Below are positions 10,352 to 22,503 of a DNA stretch of 64,000 bases, piece after piece (positions within the stretch are counted from its first letter, which is position 1; every line of letters begins with the position of its first letter). Source of the stretch: Sambucus nigra (taxonomy: Eukaryota; Streptophyta; Magnoliopsida; Dipsacales; Adoxaceae). The notes below the pieces were generated by a model. It saw nothing but the letters and a program-made list of their open reading frames with translations. It was not told the DNA's origin and searched no databases. The position numbers were made by a program, and so were the translations under genes. The stretch spans positions 77,498,751 to 77,562,750 of the forward strand of contig OX422223.1 in assembly GCA_949130495.1 (NCBI GenBank), in the 5' to 3' direction.

Positions 10352-12930
10352 AGAGAGGGAAAATAGAGAAACGGGTCAGAGCCCGAGTTTTGAAAATGTT
10401 TAGCAAGTTCTTAAAAGCCATATTTTAAAATATGAAATCTCTCATATTTAAACTGGTATCGCCCTCAAATGAGATACACCTCACCCTTCTTCTAACAGTG
10501 CACACCTATTGTATACCTTTTAAACAACCAAGTTAAGCTACCCCGCCTAACTAATCTCTTTAACCCATATTCTAAATCCTTATAACTATCACCTACCTGG
10601 CATGATATACTATATTATACCGTAAGCTATTACATACACTTTTAGTTGATATAATCATCCATGTGATATATATATATAGTCCTTGATTCTATATAAAACT
10701 ACCGTTCATATACCATAACTTTCAGTAGTTTTAAATACCATTCTCACTTCAACACATAATAACCCTTATATAAATAGTTCTCACTTCAACCTACACTTTA
10801 CCTTAGTATTATTCTGGATATAAACTACCGGAAGAAGAATAACATCTTATTCATTTTACACTTTACACCATTCAAGGTTATATGATATCTCATAATCACA
10901 TACAAGAAATATACTATAAATAATAAGTATATTTATACCTATTTTACAATCATAAGTATAATAACCATCCCACCGAGTTATAACTCGAGGATGCAGTCTC
11001 AAAGTGCCAATCCACATCCGGGTTTGCTCAACTTCACCCCGGTACCAAGTCAGACTTTCTCATGATCATTGTAGAAACACTAAACGGTGGAGGCGGTCAC
11101 ATTCCCTCCTGAAAGTGGAATAAACTAATATCACACCCATATACGAGATGATATGACCTAGGGATATACTCTCCTTGCTCCGTAAGCCCGGGGATTCACC
11201 CACATCGCGCAACCTCCCTGGATAGCACTAGAGATATAAATATACATAAATATATCGCTTTCATACCAATATATTTATAAACAAGTCGTATAAATAAATA
11301 TGCTATAACAATACCCGTATATATGATATAACATTCCTCAATATGCTCAAGCTATAATTGCCGAACTCTTATAGCTATTGCCAATAACCTGAATGTTCCC
11401 ATTCGTAAAAATATAAAAGTATTCATATACTTAAAATAGTAAACCTACAAGCATTCTATTACTTAAGGCTTACCTTACACCTTAATCGCTTTTAAGGATG
11501 TTACATAAACCAAAATATACCAATTCTTAATAATTAAATAAGTATATAAATCACTCAACTCAATTTCATAGGTTTTGCATCCTCTATAACAATAGTCGTT
11601 AATAGATGTGTCGAATAACCGCTCAATCATCTTTAGCCTATATCCTAAATTCCATCGTAGTCACCTCGTAGGATTTACTAAACCGTAATCAACATATAAG
11701 TACATTTTCTACACGCACAATTATATATATATAATCGCCCGTCGAAATACCACTCCGATTGTTACTCGTCCCAAACACCCCTAAATTAGTAAGTCCTGGA
11801 TTTTACTTTCAACTAACCCAAGGTATACGCCTCACTCAAATAATAATTTAGAAGTCCCCGCACTATTTTTAGGAGCCCCAAATGCCTAACTCCACAATTT
11901 ATTTTCCTCAAAACTACATATTAAGTGCCACAAAATTTTGCACCCTCCTAGTCCTAATTAATTCCCTTAACTGGCTAGGTATGAATTTCCTTTAGATGGA
12001 TATTTATTTCCTCAAATAAATAAACTAGAAATAATTAATTTAGGAATTTATCCCATTTAAACTAAATAAGCCAAAACTGTCAAAAATCCTGAAGGGTCGA
12101 TCGATCGACCGCTGGATGTCGATCGATCGATCGATTACATCATCTTCTTCTTCGAGACTCTATTTCGACCATTAAAATACCCTTAAGCTTTTATCTCCTC
12201 TCCTATTATCATCCAAACTTAACCAACAATATATACACGCATAAAAAGGGTTCTAATTATCCTAGAACCAATAACCAACAATCAATTTCAATTAATTCTT
12301 ATGTTTCTCAAATTGGATATTATCCGGATCTTACTCGTCAAACTTCTGAAACCCCCCGTTTTGATTCAGAAAAACCCAACCCAAAAATCTTTATAGTTTT
12401 ACTAACACCAACTATAATATGAGATACACACCCAAAAGAATAAAGTAAGTAAACACTTTCCTCGTGGATCAGATCTGACGACCTCGAGTCGAATCCCGTG
12501 GAGTTTGGTCGAAAATCCCCTTTTCTCTCTTCCTTTCTTGACTTCTTCTTTTATCTCTTTTCTTTACTTTCTCTCACTCTCTCGTTCCTTATAAGAGAAG
12601 AATAGGGGTTTATCCCTATTAAACCCAAAAATGACTCGTATACTCAAATGCGAGTCCCTACTAGTCCAAAATCCCTGGAACCTAAATGCTACCCCCAGAT
12701 ACTCTATTCTGACTATCTCGGCCATTCCAAACCCAACCGTGCACTCGAAATCTCATCTGAGTCACTTAACTAAAATTCCCTAATTAAACTCAACACATTC
12801 CAATATATGTGTTTTCCAAATAAAATATTATCCTTTGTGTCTTTACCTAACTGCGACATGTGATTAAAATAATCCAACTCATATACTTAGTCCCGCAACA
12901 AAATATAATCCATGTAAATATTAATCCGAC
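9829..12930. mobile_element. Solo LTR G1, left part (chromovirus-like Ty3/Gypsy LTR)
   Basis: The segment opens with TGTGACACCCCG, and its partner at 27675-27828 closes with CGGGGTATTACA, so the two ends are inverted copies of a TGTAATACCCCG-type terminus. Flanking 5-mers ACCTA (9824-9828) and ACATA (27829-27833) differ by one base and are the likely target duplication. Total length without the inserted element is about 3.26 kb. No gag or pol lies inside, so it is a solo LTR. The terminus and length recall Tekay/Del chromovirus LTRs, which is a weak family call. A second copy, G2, starts at 44347. Tat element A is inserted after position 12930. Confidence 0.7.
10277..10349. repeat. (TA)n microsatellite inside LTR G1
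   Basis: About 36 TA units directly after gacacc. LTR copy G2 carries a (TA)n run at the same place (44795-44856), so the tract was present in the family's source copy. Confidence 0.95.
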
Positions 12931-13433
12931 TATTGATACCAAATTTAGTCTGCTGACATGGACCAATTACTTGAAGGCACGTGTCAACCTACATGGCAAA
13001 TACAAATAATCTAGACGAGCAACTTAATCATGTCGAGTAACTCTGGTGCCCCGAGCAACTTAAGCGTACCAAGCAACTTGAGAGGTCCGAGCTACTTAGC
13101 GTACAGAACATCCAAATCAAGAGAATCAAAAGACAGCTAAGCATTAAATGCACATTAATTATCGTACAAATGTATATGTCTACTAGATAATAATGCATTA
13201 TCCTTTCATATGTACAACCTCAAGGCTATAAATACATTGTAACTTCCTCTTAAGGGGGACTTTGGATCTCTTGGTAAACCTATTATCGAGATTCCAAATA
13301 AACAATCAGCAATACAAGAACAGTGGATGTAGTCCATTCTCAGAAGGCTGAACCACTTTAAAAATCCTTTGTCTTATTAATTTCTTTATCTGTGATTGAT
13401 TAATTAGAAATAATCTAGTTTTTTACATCAACA
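12931..13433 (+). repeat. Element A 5' LTR
   Basis: 503 bp, ending ...TTTTTTACATCAACA just before the primer-binding site. It matches the split 3' LTR along its length. Near its 3' side it has the block GTGGATGTAG...GCTGAACCACT that recurs in the LTRs of B, C and D. Confidence 0.92.
13227..13234 (+). promoter_or_regulatory. TATA box of element A 5' LTR
   Basis: TATAAATA followed by cattgta. The LTR of element B has the same TATAAATACATTGTA at an equivalent place (33309), about 90-100 bp before the conserved GTGGATGTAG block. Confidence 0.6.
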
Positions 13434-13435
13434 GA

Positions 13436-13454
13436 TTGGCGCCGTCTGTGGGAA
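13436..13454 (+). other. Primer-binding site of element A
   Basis: TTGGCGCCGTCTGTGGGAA starts 2 bases after the LTR end. It is the complement of a tRNA 3' end (CCA side). The same site follows the 5' LTRs of B (one variant base pair), C and D, which groups the four elements. I could not fix which tRNA it matches. Confidence 0.85.
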
Positions 13455-13496
13455 ACGACTGTACTTAGCGTTTTTCACCAAAACAATTCATCATCT

Positions 13497-14306
13497 ATGG
13501 ATGATAATCCGGAATCCAGTAATCGAAACACCGGGGTCCCTCCAAACCCTTCTACTCCCCAAAATATTCAAGATCTGGCTGGCATAATGGCGAATTTAGC
13601 CTAAGGACAAATGGCCATGCAAGAAACCATGTGTCAACTTATACAAACTATTCAAGGTGGAGTGCCGGCCCAATCAGGACAACGAAGTGTTCAGAGAAAT
13701 ACCCATTTGTCATTTTCAAGAACTAGAAGAACGTTATTCCCAGAAGTCTCTCAATCTAGACGCACTGACTCATATCGTACTGAGAGATCTAGTGATCCTT
13801 CATATTAACCTGGCCGAACCTCATCAGTACGAGCTACAGACTCTCAAAGGAACAACACTCTAACCCCGGAAAGGACTAGCGCTCTAGAAAGGTTGAGTAG
13901 GTTCTCCCCTTTTGATCGATTGGGCCCTAGGAGAAATAGACGTCCTCCTATGATTGTGTCGAGGAACTCTCAATGACCATCCGACCTAAGAGAAGGCTCT
14001 GCCCAATCACGACCAACAGCCCGTAATCAAAGATCCCGGGAGGAAAACTCAACGCGATCAGTTGCTCGAAAAAATAGACCCGAGGTGGGAAATGATGCAT
14101 GGAAAGTCTATATTCAAAGTGTGGAGGACAGATTAGGGGAAATGGCTAAGGCCAAGAATCCTTTACAAATAACTTTTGTCCAAGGGACGCCATTCGTAGA
14201 GGTAATTGTGGACTTTCCCACACCATCAAAATTCAAAGCTCCTATGGTGATGCCTAAATATGATGGAAAAATAGACCCTGTCCTTCATATAGAACAATAC
14301 CAAGCT
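13497..14306 (+). pseudogene. Element A gag, truncated
   Basis: An ATG at 13497 opens a frame that can be followed with a few stops (for example at 13601 and 13806). It begins like element B's gag, with matching MQETM / MHETM segments, a Ser/Arg-rich stretch, and LEDRLGEMA-like and PKYDGKIDPVLHIEQYQA segments. The last of these is the start of the capsid (retrotrans_gag) domain. The sequence then jumps straight to the spacer just before RT (IILDDKLLERTTQIG). The rest of capsid, the CCHC-like knuckle and the protease, which occupy about 1.7 kb in B, are missing. The protein therefore could not have formed a normal particle even before stops accumulated. Confidence 0.8.
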
Positions 14307-15838
14307 ACTTCCGTGGAAGCCATTAAAAGTATAATTTTGGACGATAAGCTTCTAGAAAGAACAACCCAAATTGGTGCGTCATTGGATGTATCATTAAAAA
14401 GGAACTGTTAACATTTTTAAGGAGCAGAAGATAGACTTTTCCATGGATTCATGAAGACATGTCAGGGATAGACCCAAGTTTCTTGTGCTACGAGCTCAAC
14501 ATGAACAACGAGGTCAAGCCGGTGAAGTAGCGAAGAAGGGTGTTTAGCCCTGAAAAGAACCAAGCTATACAGGAAGAAGTGGATAAACTACATAAAGCCT
14601 TTTTTATTGAAGATGTCAAATATCCTGATTGGCTAGTAAATTTGGTGATGGTAAAGAAGAAAAATAACAAGAGGAGGATGTGTGTAGAATTCATTGATCT
14701 TAATAAAGCATGCCCAAAGGATCGTTTTCCTTTTCCCCGAATCGATCAACTAGTGGATACTACCTCGGGGCATGAATTGTTGAGTTTCATGGATGCTTAC
14801 TTTGATTACAACCAGATTAAAATGAAACCTGAGGATAGGGAAAGTACCTCTTTTATCACCCCAAGGGGAACTTATTGCAATAATGTTATGCCTTTCGAAC
14901 TTAAAAATGCAGGTGCCACATATCAGTAGTTGATGAATAAGGTGTTCGTAGAGCAAATCAGTCATAACATGGAGGTTTATGTCGAAGATATGCTGACAAA
15001 GAGAAAGAAAGTTGCTGATCATCTAGTTGACCTAGGTCAGACCTCTGATCAACTAGAGAAATATCAAATGAAGTTGAACCCCACTAAATGCATATTTGGG
15101 GTGCGAGAAGGTATGTTTGTCGGATATATTATTAACTAGCAAGGTATTGAGGTGAACCTTGAGAAGATCAAAGCCCTACTAGAACTACAATCTCCAATTA
15201 TGAAGAAGGAAGTGCAAAGTCTCACAGGGCGAGTTGCAGAACTTAATAGGTTTGTGTCACGAGTAACAGACAGATGCCTCCCATTCTTCAAAACACTCCG
15301 AAAAGGTTTTGAGTGGAATGATGAATGCGAGAAGGCCTTCTAAGAGTTGAAGAAATATCTGGGGACTCCTTCATTGTTATCTAGACCTGTGATGGGAGAA
15401 AAATTATACTTGTATCTTGAAGTTTCATAGAACGTAGTTAGCTAGGAGTTGATAAGAGTGGAAGATGGAGTACAAAAACCAGTCTATTACTCCAGCAAGG
15501 CTTTTCGGGGAGCAGAGATCAGATATCCAAGGTTGGAAAAGTTAGCACTGGCACTAATCGAAGCGAGCAGAAGGATGAGGCCATACTTCCAAGCCCATAC
15601 TATAGTGGTGTACACTAATATGCCATTAAGACAAGCCCTACATAAATCGGAGAAATCAGGAAGATTGATGTACTGGGCAGTAGAACTTGGTGAATATTAC
15701 ATAGTTTATAAACCTAGGTCATCGCTTAAGGGGTAGGCAGTAGAGGATTTTATCGCAGAGTTTACTCAGGATGATACCTCCGAAGAACAGGAGTTTAATA
15801 CAGACCAACCTGTGGATGTACGGGATCATCAAATTTAA
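14307..15838 (+). pseudogene. Element A reverse transcriptase and first RNase H
   Basis: The RT fold is readable: KYPDWLVNLVMVKKKNNK, CVEFIDLNKACPKDRFP, FMDAYFDYNQIKM, MPFELKNAGATYQ and the active-site block YVEDML (about 14980). Active elements have YVDD/YIDD here, as in B and C (YIDDML, YIDDLL), so the first catalytic aspartate is replaced by glutamate. RNase H follows (KPVYYSSKAFRGAE, AHTIVVYTNMPLRQ) and ends near AVEDFIAEF. In-frame stops at about 14927, 15137, 15341, 15428 and 15735 mostly look like C-to-T or G-to-A changes of Gln or Trp codons. Neighbours are the truncated gag upstream and the second RNase H downstream in one former pol frame. Confidence 0.9.
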
Positions 15839-15883
15839 CCCTCAATAAACTTCCATCCGTGGATGATGAAGAGAAGATAATCA

Positions 15884-16372
15884 ATGAGCAGCAAGAAGTG
15901 CCAGAGGAGAACAAAAGAAAACACCAAATATTCCACCAAGGAATATTTGTATGTGGATGATGATGAATTACCTCTATGGAATTTTTATGTGGATGGCTCT
16001 TCGTGCGCTACAAGCACTGGAGCAGGAATTGTTCTAACCAGTCCTGATGAGATTGATATAGAATATGCTCTACGCTTTTAGTTTAAGTCCTCTAATAATG
16101 AGGCTTAATATGAAACTATGATCGTGGGTCTAAGTTTGTCCAAAACCATGAAAGTAGAGTAGGTCGTTGTATTCATTGATTCACAGTTAATTGCAAATCA
16201 AATTCTTGAGGTGTATGCAACAAAGGGAGAATTAATGTTCAAGTATCATGCAAAAGCAATGGAAGTCGTCTCGACTTTCACCGCAGTACAGTTGATCAGA
16301 ATACCGAGATTGGAGAATGCAAGAGCCGACGCCCTAGCTCGGCTAGCATCAACAACACGCACCGAGCTATGA
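15884..16372 (+). pseudogene. Element A second (Tat-type) RNase H
   Basis: The segment contains WNFYVDGSSCATSTGAG, then SSNNEA with a stop and YE, then FIDSQLIANQI, and ends with ADALARLAS. These are the D, E, D and final D blocks of an RNase H additional to the one fused to RT. Tat-lineage plant Gypsy elements carry this second, archaeal-type RNase H between the first RNase H and integrase. The four acidic blocks can be recognised. Stops occur at 16079, 16106 and 16160, and the frame ends at a TGA at 16370. Confidence 0.88.
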
Positions 16373-16439
16373 AGAACAATTCCAATAGAAATCCTGGCTG
16401 GTTGGAGCATAGATGAACATTTGATGATGAATTTCATAA

Positions 16440-17680
16440 CCCTTGATTTGGGAACATCTTAGATGGACCCCATCAGGTCCTTTATCGAAGAGGAGGCTTT
16501 TCCCACTGATAAAGTCGTAGCCAAGAAACTAAAGTTTAAAGCTGCTCATTATGTATTGACGAGTGGCATTTTATATAGAAGAGGAGTTATAGCAGCACTC
16601 TAGATATGTGTCCATCCCTTCGAAGTTAAGGACTTGATTAAAGAGGTTCACGAAGGGTCCTGTGGAGCCCATGTAGCAGGTCGGACGCTTTTGCAGAGAA
16701 TAACGACACAGGGGTATTATTGGCCAATGATGAGAGCTGATTGTACTGCTTATGCTAAGAAGTGCGATAAATGCCAATGTTTCTCTTCCATCCGAAGAAC
16801 TCCTCAGGCATTTTTGACACCCATTACATCCCCTTGGCCATTAGCTATATGGGGGATAGACTTGGTCGGTCCACTTCCAACGACCAAAGGAAGATTAAAA
16901 TACCTCGTGGTTGCTGTGGATTATTTTACCAAATGGGTGGAAGCTGAACCTGTCATTGATATGACATATGAAAAAGTCTTTCAATTTATTTGGAAGAGTA
17001 TTATCTGCATATATGGTCTCCCACATGCATTCATTACTGACCACGGAACCCAGTTTGACAACGAGGAATTTGCTGCGTATTGTCATCAATCCAATGTATA
17101 GAAAATCCACTCTGCGCCAGTCCATCCCTAGAGGAATGGGCAAACTGAAGTGATGAACATAACCCTACTGAATGGTTTGAAAAAATGGTTGGATGATGCA
17201 AAGGGAAATTGGATCAATGAGCTACATTCTGTGTTATGGGCTTATCGCACTACACCATGAACAGCAACTGGGGAGTCTCCATACATGTTGACATTTGGAA
17301 GCGAGGCTGTCATACCTGCTGAATTAGGTCTACCCACACATAGGGTGCTTAATTTCAGTTATCCTATCAGTGACTTGATGAGATGATTAGATCTAGATAT
17401 GCTCGAAGAAGTTAGGGATGAAGCACTAATCAGGAATGTTGCATACCAACAACGAACAAATTTGTTCTACAACAAAAGGGTGAAGAAGTGTGATTTGAAA
17501 GAAAGGGATTATGTGCTGAAGAAAGTGATCCAAAAGAATAACAAACTGGAAGCTAACTGGTATGGACCTTACAGAGTAACTAAAGTTGTTCGTCCAGGGA
17601 CATACAAAATTGAAACTTTGGAGGGAGAAGAATTCAAGAATGCATGGAATGCAGAACACCTGTGCAAGTACTATCAGTAA
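16440..17680 (+). pseudogene. Element A integrase
   Basis: The HHCC zinc-binding block (HEGSCGAH ... CDKCQ, about 16650-16780) is followed by the DDE core: GIDLVGPLP (first D), FITDHGTQFD (second D) and NGQTEVMN (E). The C-terminal module has WYGPYRVTKV (GPY/F-like) and ends with AEHLCKYYQ and TAA at 17680. Premature stops lie at about 16602, 17099, 17129, 17259 and 17384. Those at 17259 and 17384 are TGA where the family has Arg, the change expected from CGA. All three catalytic acids remain visible. The 12-unit tandem array begins 130 bp downstream. Confidence 0.92.
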
Positions 17681-17810
17681 TTAAAATTCCTATGAAACAC
17701 AGTTTCTTAATTATGAATAAAGTGTTGTTTCACCCATATTTCCTTCTTTGTTGAAATTTTTTCGGAATATTAGTGCTACACCCTACACAAACCCAAAATC
17801 AGAGCAACAC

Positions 17811-18189
17811 ACCACCAACTCCTGTTGGTCAAAAATTCAATTACCACCAACTCCAGTTGGTCCGTAACTCATAACCACCAACTCCGGTTGGTCGGAAATT
17901 CAACAATACCACCAACTCCGGTTGGTCGGCAACTCATAACCACCAACTCCGATTGGTCAGCAATTCAATTACCACCAACTCCGGTTGGTCGGCAACTCAT
18001 AACCACCAACTCTGGTTGGTCGGCAATTCAATTACCACCAAGTAAGGTTGGTCGGGAACTTATTATCCCCAACTCCGGTTGGTCGGTAATAAAATACGCC
18101 CAACTCCAGTTGGTCGGTATCTCATTACCACCAACTCCGGTTGGTCGGTAAATCAATAACCACCAACTCCGGTTGGTTGGTACCAAACT
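17811..18189. repeat. 12-unit, 31-32-bp tandem array with hairpin core
   Basis: Twelve units of accaccaactccggttggtc plus an 11-12-bp tail (ggcaactcata or ggcaattcaatt). Each unit has a small inverted repeat, CCAAC-TCCG-GTTGG. The array sits between the sense pol and the antisense genes of element A, where Tat-type elements often carry hypervariable tandem repeats. Confidence 0.93.
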
Positions 18190-18501
18190 AGTTAAGAAAC
18201 TAGACGGCCTCCCGAGGCGTCCACTATCTTGGCAACCAGGTAATCCATACGAGATTACTACAACTATGCAGGAATATGGAATGAAAATCATTCCATTGCT
18301 TAGGCCCAAAGAGTGACAAGTCACTATAATCAAACAACAAATGGTATATATATATATATTCGCCAACCAACAAACAAACAAACAAGGACATTCTATAAAT
18401 TATTTAGAAGAAGAATGGAATTGTCAAACACTAAAAACTTCTTCATTAAAATCAAGTAGATTACATATGATATGAAGTTTGATTCATTACATAAACATAT
18501 C

Positions 18502-19779
18502 CTATTCTATGGGTTTCTTTCCCTCTACTTTTGAAACAGGTTCCACCCCAGCTGGAGGATCATCTAATGCATAAGGAGAATTTATAAAGTCTAGATCTCG
18601 CAGCATTCTGACATTCATTATAGATGGACGATAGAGCAAGTGTTCTGGATGAGATATCTCAAAATTTGAATGCAGGCTGTAATCACCGAGGTACTTGGAG
18701 ATCAAAATTCGAGGAATAGCACGGGCTAGAATACAATTAAGATCAAGCTTTAATGGAGGAATAGGCAAATCAAGAACTCCAGGATCATAATAATGCCATA
18801 GGAAATGACCTTGCTCCACCTTCAGGACACATAAGGCATTCAACCACCCCTGCTTGTATCCTTCATTATTCGATTGCTATAAACGAGCATCAAGTTGAAA
18901 CAGAGCTTCATTATACCCAGCCATCCAAAATTCCCTGGGCTTCTTGTGAGATTGATAAGTCAAAATCTTAAGTTGCTCGTGGAGCTTCTTCACCAAAATT
19001 TCTTTGCTTTCTAGAGCAAAACTATGGATGGAGAGTTGGTCGGTGAAATTCAGAATCTTCTTAAAAATCTCTGCCAAGGCTTGGTTCTTCGCCATCAACT
19101 GAACGGCTTGATTCTCTAAACCCGACTGAGTTCTCATTTCTTCAATGGTAACCCGACCAGCCCTTGCTCGTCCCCGAGAAGAAGATCTTGCTCTACCACG
19201 AGAAGGTGTGGAAGATAATGCTCGTTTCAAAGTTTCTAACTCATCCCTTAACTTATCATTTTCTACTTCTAAAAATGAAAAACCATATTCATTTATGGGG
19301 ACCAAGGCTCCCAAAGAAGAAGAAGCAGCAAATTTGAGTTGTTTTATTTCCTCCTGTAAAGCAATGTTCTCCTGCTCCAGCAACTTGGCGATATGTCTAT
19401 GTTCTTCAATTTTAAGCTTCAGAACATTTTCCTTTTTCTCATAAGCTAAAATATATTTGTCATATCCCTTTTCATCACTCAATTGCTAGTATTTTTTCTC
19501 ATAGCCTTGATGCAAAAGTATGGTATACTCCTTGTACTACTGTTGAAGTTCCTCGATCTTTTCCTGGAGATATTCAATCATTTCGTAGTAAGACACATTA
19601 TTGGCTACGACGTGATCAAGTAAGCATTTCAGGTATTGATAATCATCAATGGCTCGCTTAGAAGAATATGATCCGAGGATATCAATGATTTGAGCTTTAG
19701 TAGAATCTGCATGACCAGCTTTGAAATAGTCATTGCATTTCTTCATCAACTATGAATCATGAGCTGATAAAAGTTCCAT
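18502..19779 (-). pseudogene. Element A antisense gene 2 (coiled-coil protein)
   Basis: Reading leftward from an ATG at 19779, one frame with only a few stops runs to TAG/TAA at 18502. It has a long coiled coil (about 19740-19270, with EEIEELQQ-like and KLLEQENIALQEEIKQLKF segments), a Ser/Arg-rich linker (PSRGRARSSSRGRARAG), a second helix-rich block and a C-terminal KKPREFWMAGYNEALFQLD plus EGYKQGWLNAL motif. Element C has a gene with the same order at 52134-52907, including KEPRGVWADGYDQGWLNAP. No enzymatic motif is visible and I do not know its function. Stops at about 19747, 19545, 19487 and 18878 interrupt it. A splice-acceptor-like TTTGCTAG lies just upstream of the ATG, so a leader exon is possible. 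Confidence 0.65.
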
Positions 19780-19957
19780 CTTGGCCACAAACTAGCAAAG
19801 ACAAAATGAAAAGAAAAATGAACAATGATGCGAACAAACCAAGAAAGAGAAATTCCAGACGAAAAACAAAAGTTTAAATTTTTATTCATCATGATGAAAG
19901 AAAATATGGTTTAATGTTACATTCACGAAAATAGTAAAACAAAATACTCGAATAACT

Positions 19958-22082
19958 TTACACATTCTCCGTGTTTCCTACGACTTCTTCAGATGGTTTA
20001 GATGAAGGGGTGGGTTGCTCGAAGGGTAAGGGCAGATGCTCAGTAGTTGTGCTAGCTTTGTGGACTTGCTCTAAGGGTTGGGCAATAACAACAATAGGGA
20101 CATATTCTCATGTTATCACGGAAGACTCATTTGAAGCTGCTTCATCTTCTTCTTCATCTTCTCCAGGAGAGGGAGGAGGGCCACGAGTATGCTGCTGGAA
20201 CAACTCAGAATTATCAGCAACCATCAACTCCTTCAAGGCTGCTACCTATCCATCCCTAAAATATTTGACATTGGCATACTCCATTTGAGAAGACATAATA
20301 GCCAGGCCTTTATTCCAACCCTTATCCCAACTATCACTAAAGGATTTTTTAACAGCAGCCTTCCTTTTAGCTTTTTCCGAAGAGGTCCTTTCTCTAAGGA
20401 GCTCTTCAGCAGACTTCAACTTTTCTTCTACCTCTATATTATGCTGCTCAACATCTTGAAGCCTAACAACATTTTCCTTAACAGATCTAAGCTTGATCTT
20501 AAGCTCCTCTTTACCTTGTTCGACCTCCTTCAATTTCTTCTCCAACTCTTTGGAGGCAATCACATATTCATCTCGATTGGCTTCAACAGACTTGATTTTC
20601 TTCTCCCAAGCATCTTTATCTTCCTCGTACTTCTGACGAGATTCTCTCAATGATTGAGTTAGTCCAGAAAAATCTTCCTCTACCCCACCCGAGGAACTGG
20701 AGTCCTTGATGGCTTCATCTTTTTTCAAAATGCTGTTGAAATACGTCACGAGCTGGAAAAAAAAAAAAAGAATTTTAAGTCAATATATGAACATAGTATT
20801 AGAAAATAAAGGACTCGGGCTAACAATACTTATTAATGTAATGTGTTGAGCAGCCATAGTAGAAATTCTCTCACGAGAAAAAGTATCTTCAATGCTTTGG
20901 ACTTCTGGGATAGTCTAAGATTTGATTAAACCCACAGCCGATCTCGGAGGAACAAAAGATGGAACATTACCTTCAACATTTGAAGGTTGAGAGAACGGTT
21001 CAACAAGTCTCTCAGAAGAACTTCTTTTTAATCTCCTCAGAGGAGCAAGAGCACTTTCAATTAAAGATGTTGTCTCTATTGGGGATATGACAACAGTTTC
21101 ACTCGAAGGTGAGATGACAACAGTCTTACTCGGAGGCACATGAGGCTTCTTGCCAGCTTCCTTGGCAGCAATAGAAGGGTGTACATTTATAATTTTTTGT
21201 TCATTCATTTGGGACATCTAGTTTATTCTTTTTTGCCTCCTCGGTGATAAAGGCAGACTTGTCAAAAAAGGCAGGAGCTTTTCTCTTCTTCATTAGATCA
21301 TTAATAGGAATACTTAAGTCAAAAGAAAAACCTTCCACACTAGTCTCAGAGGTTGGTACCCGATCAAGATCAACTACCACAGGACGAGGACGAGCAATGA
21401 AAGATGAGGTATAGCAACAGATTGATGCAAGTCCCAGATAAGTTGTAAATGCTTTATATTAACCTCAATTTCTTTTGGAGGTTTCCTTTTACTGTCAACT
21501 GTAAATAAACAAAATCAAATGTCAGTGATGCATTTCATCAAATATAAAGAAAATAAGATTTTAAAAATAAAAACAACCTATCCCATTGCCATAAGGTGGT
21601 CACCTGGGAACTTGGTATACATCATCTCCATTTAAGGGACGGTGTTGCCAATTTTTTATCACAACCCCATGATCAAAGTAATCCTTATTGGCATCGGGAA
21701 GATTGACAACTAAATCTCTATTCGAAAACCTAGTTTTTAAATAGAACGTGGTATCACTGGTAACCCATCTATAGCAATACATAATTTCTGGAATCCCCAA
21801 ACGAGTTCCATGAAGTTGATTCAACCTATGTACGCCATTAACTATCCTCCATGTATTTGGAGCTACTCTTGCAGGTACAATATCGAAATATTGGCAAAAC
21901 TCCAAACATAGGGGATTTGACAGGAAAAAAAAGCCACATTCAGCTACAAAAAGACTTGGGAACCAGTGCCCCTCAGCCAAAGAAAATATATCACAAGGAT
22001 AAGAAAGTTATTCCAAGATAACCCACGAAGGGATTGAAAACTCAGACCAAAATTTGTCTAACGATTCAACAAGATAAACCAT
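19958..22082 (-). pseudogene. Element A antisense gene 1 (Transposase_28-like domain, coiled coil)
   Basis: Reading leftward from ATG 22082, the first exon holds a conserved domain: FWSEFSIPSWV, AEGHWFPSLF, PLCLEFCQYFDIVPARVAPN and GVHRLNQLHGTRLG. This resembles the plant 'putative gypsy type transposon' (Transposase_28) family. A GT-AG intron (21577-21499, 79 bp) keeps the frame into KRKPPKEIE. A second (20829-20753, 77 bp) leads into a coiled coil (VKENVVRLQDVEQHNIEVEE and neighbours) and a KGWNKGLA-type tail, ending at 19958. Element C has the same exon order. Stops include TAA near 22034 and TGA near 21600. A TATA-like TATTTAAG lies about 165 bp upstream on the minus strand. Function is unknown. 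Tat elements are known to carry such extra antisense genes. Confidence 0.7.
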
Positions 22083-22493
22083 AATGAATGAAGAAAATAA
22101 AGAAGAAGGAAGAAAATCTTATAGAGGAAATAGAGATCAGTTGTCATTGAACGATGGAAAGAACGAAGGCACAAGATAGAGAGAAGATGAAGAGTTCAGA
22201 GATACAGATTTGAAAAGTGAAAAACGATAGGATTTCTATCTCACTTAAATACTTTACCTCGGGAATAGAGAAAAACAATGATTACAAGGAAAGACGTTTG
22301 CGTTTTCGGCGGCTAAAAGAAGAAAAAGGCACAAATATCAAAGTGATCGTGAAAATTAAAAATATTTATGAAGCTTGATATTATGCACTCAAAAAGGAAT
22401 TTGAAATTTTTCCTAAAATCAATGAAGATCAGTAATCCAAGCAGTTTTCAAGAAAAATGTTCCACACTCTCTTTCAACCTCAACTGTGAAACA

Positions 22494-22503
22494 TTGGGGC
22501 TTC
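22494..22503 (+). other. Polypurine tract of element A
   Basis: TTGGGGCTTC directly before the 3' LTR. Elements C and D have the similar ACTTAGGGGC and CTTGGGGGCTTAT at the same place. Confidence 0.6.

Noticed and set aside
12104..12140. gatcgatcgatcg-rich palindrome in LTR G1
   Set aside because: Short GATC tandem words are a local low-complexity patch. The matching part of G2 lies outside the window, so conservation cannot be judged.
13436..13457. Possible tRNA gene fragment
   Set aside because: It is a primer-binding site, complementary to a tRNA 3' end and placed directly after an LTR. No cloverleaf surrounds it.
17825..18151. Plus-strand open frame of 108 codons with repetitive peptides
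   Set aside because: It is only the translation of the 31-bp tandem array and has no motif of its own.
17811..18189. Regular repeats with palindromic cores looked like a CRISPR array
   Set aside because: There are no unique spacers, since the whole unit repeats. The setting is a plant retrotransposon, and such arrays are typical of its 3' region.
20189..20653. Plus-strand frame rich in Leu/Phe, membrane-protein-like
   Set aside because: It is the reverse-strand shadow of a Lys/Glu-rich coiled coil in antisense gene 1 of element A.
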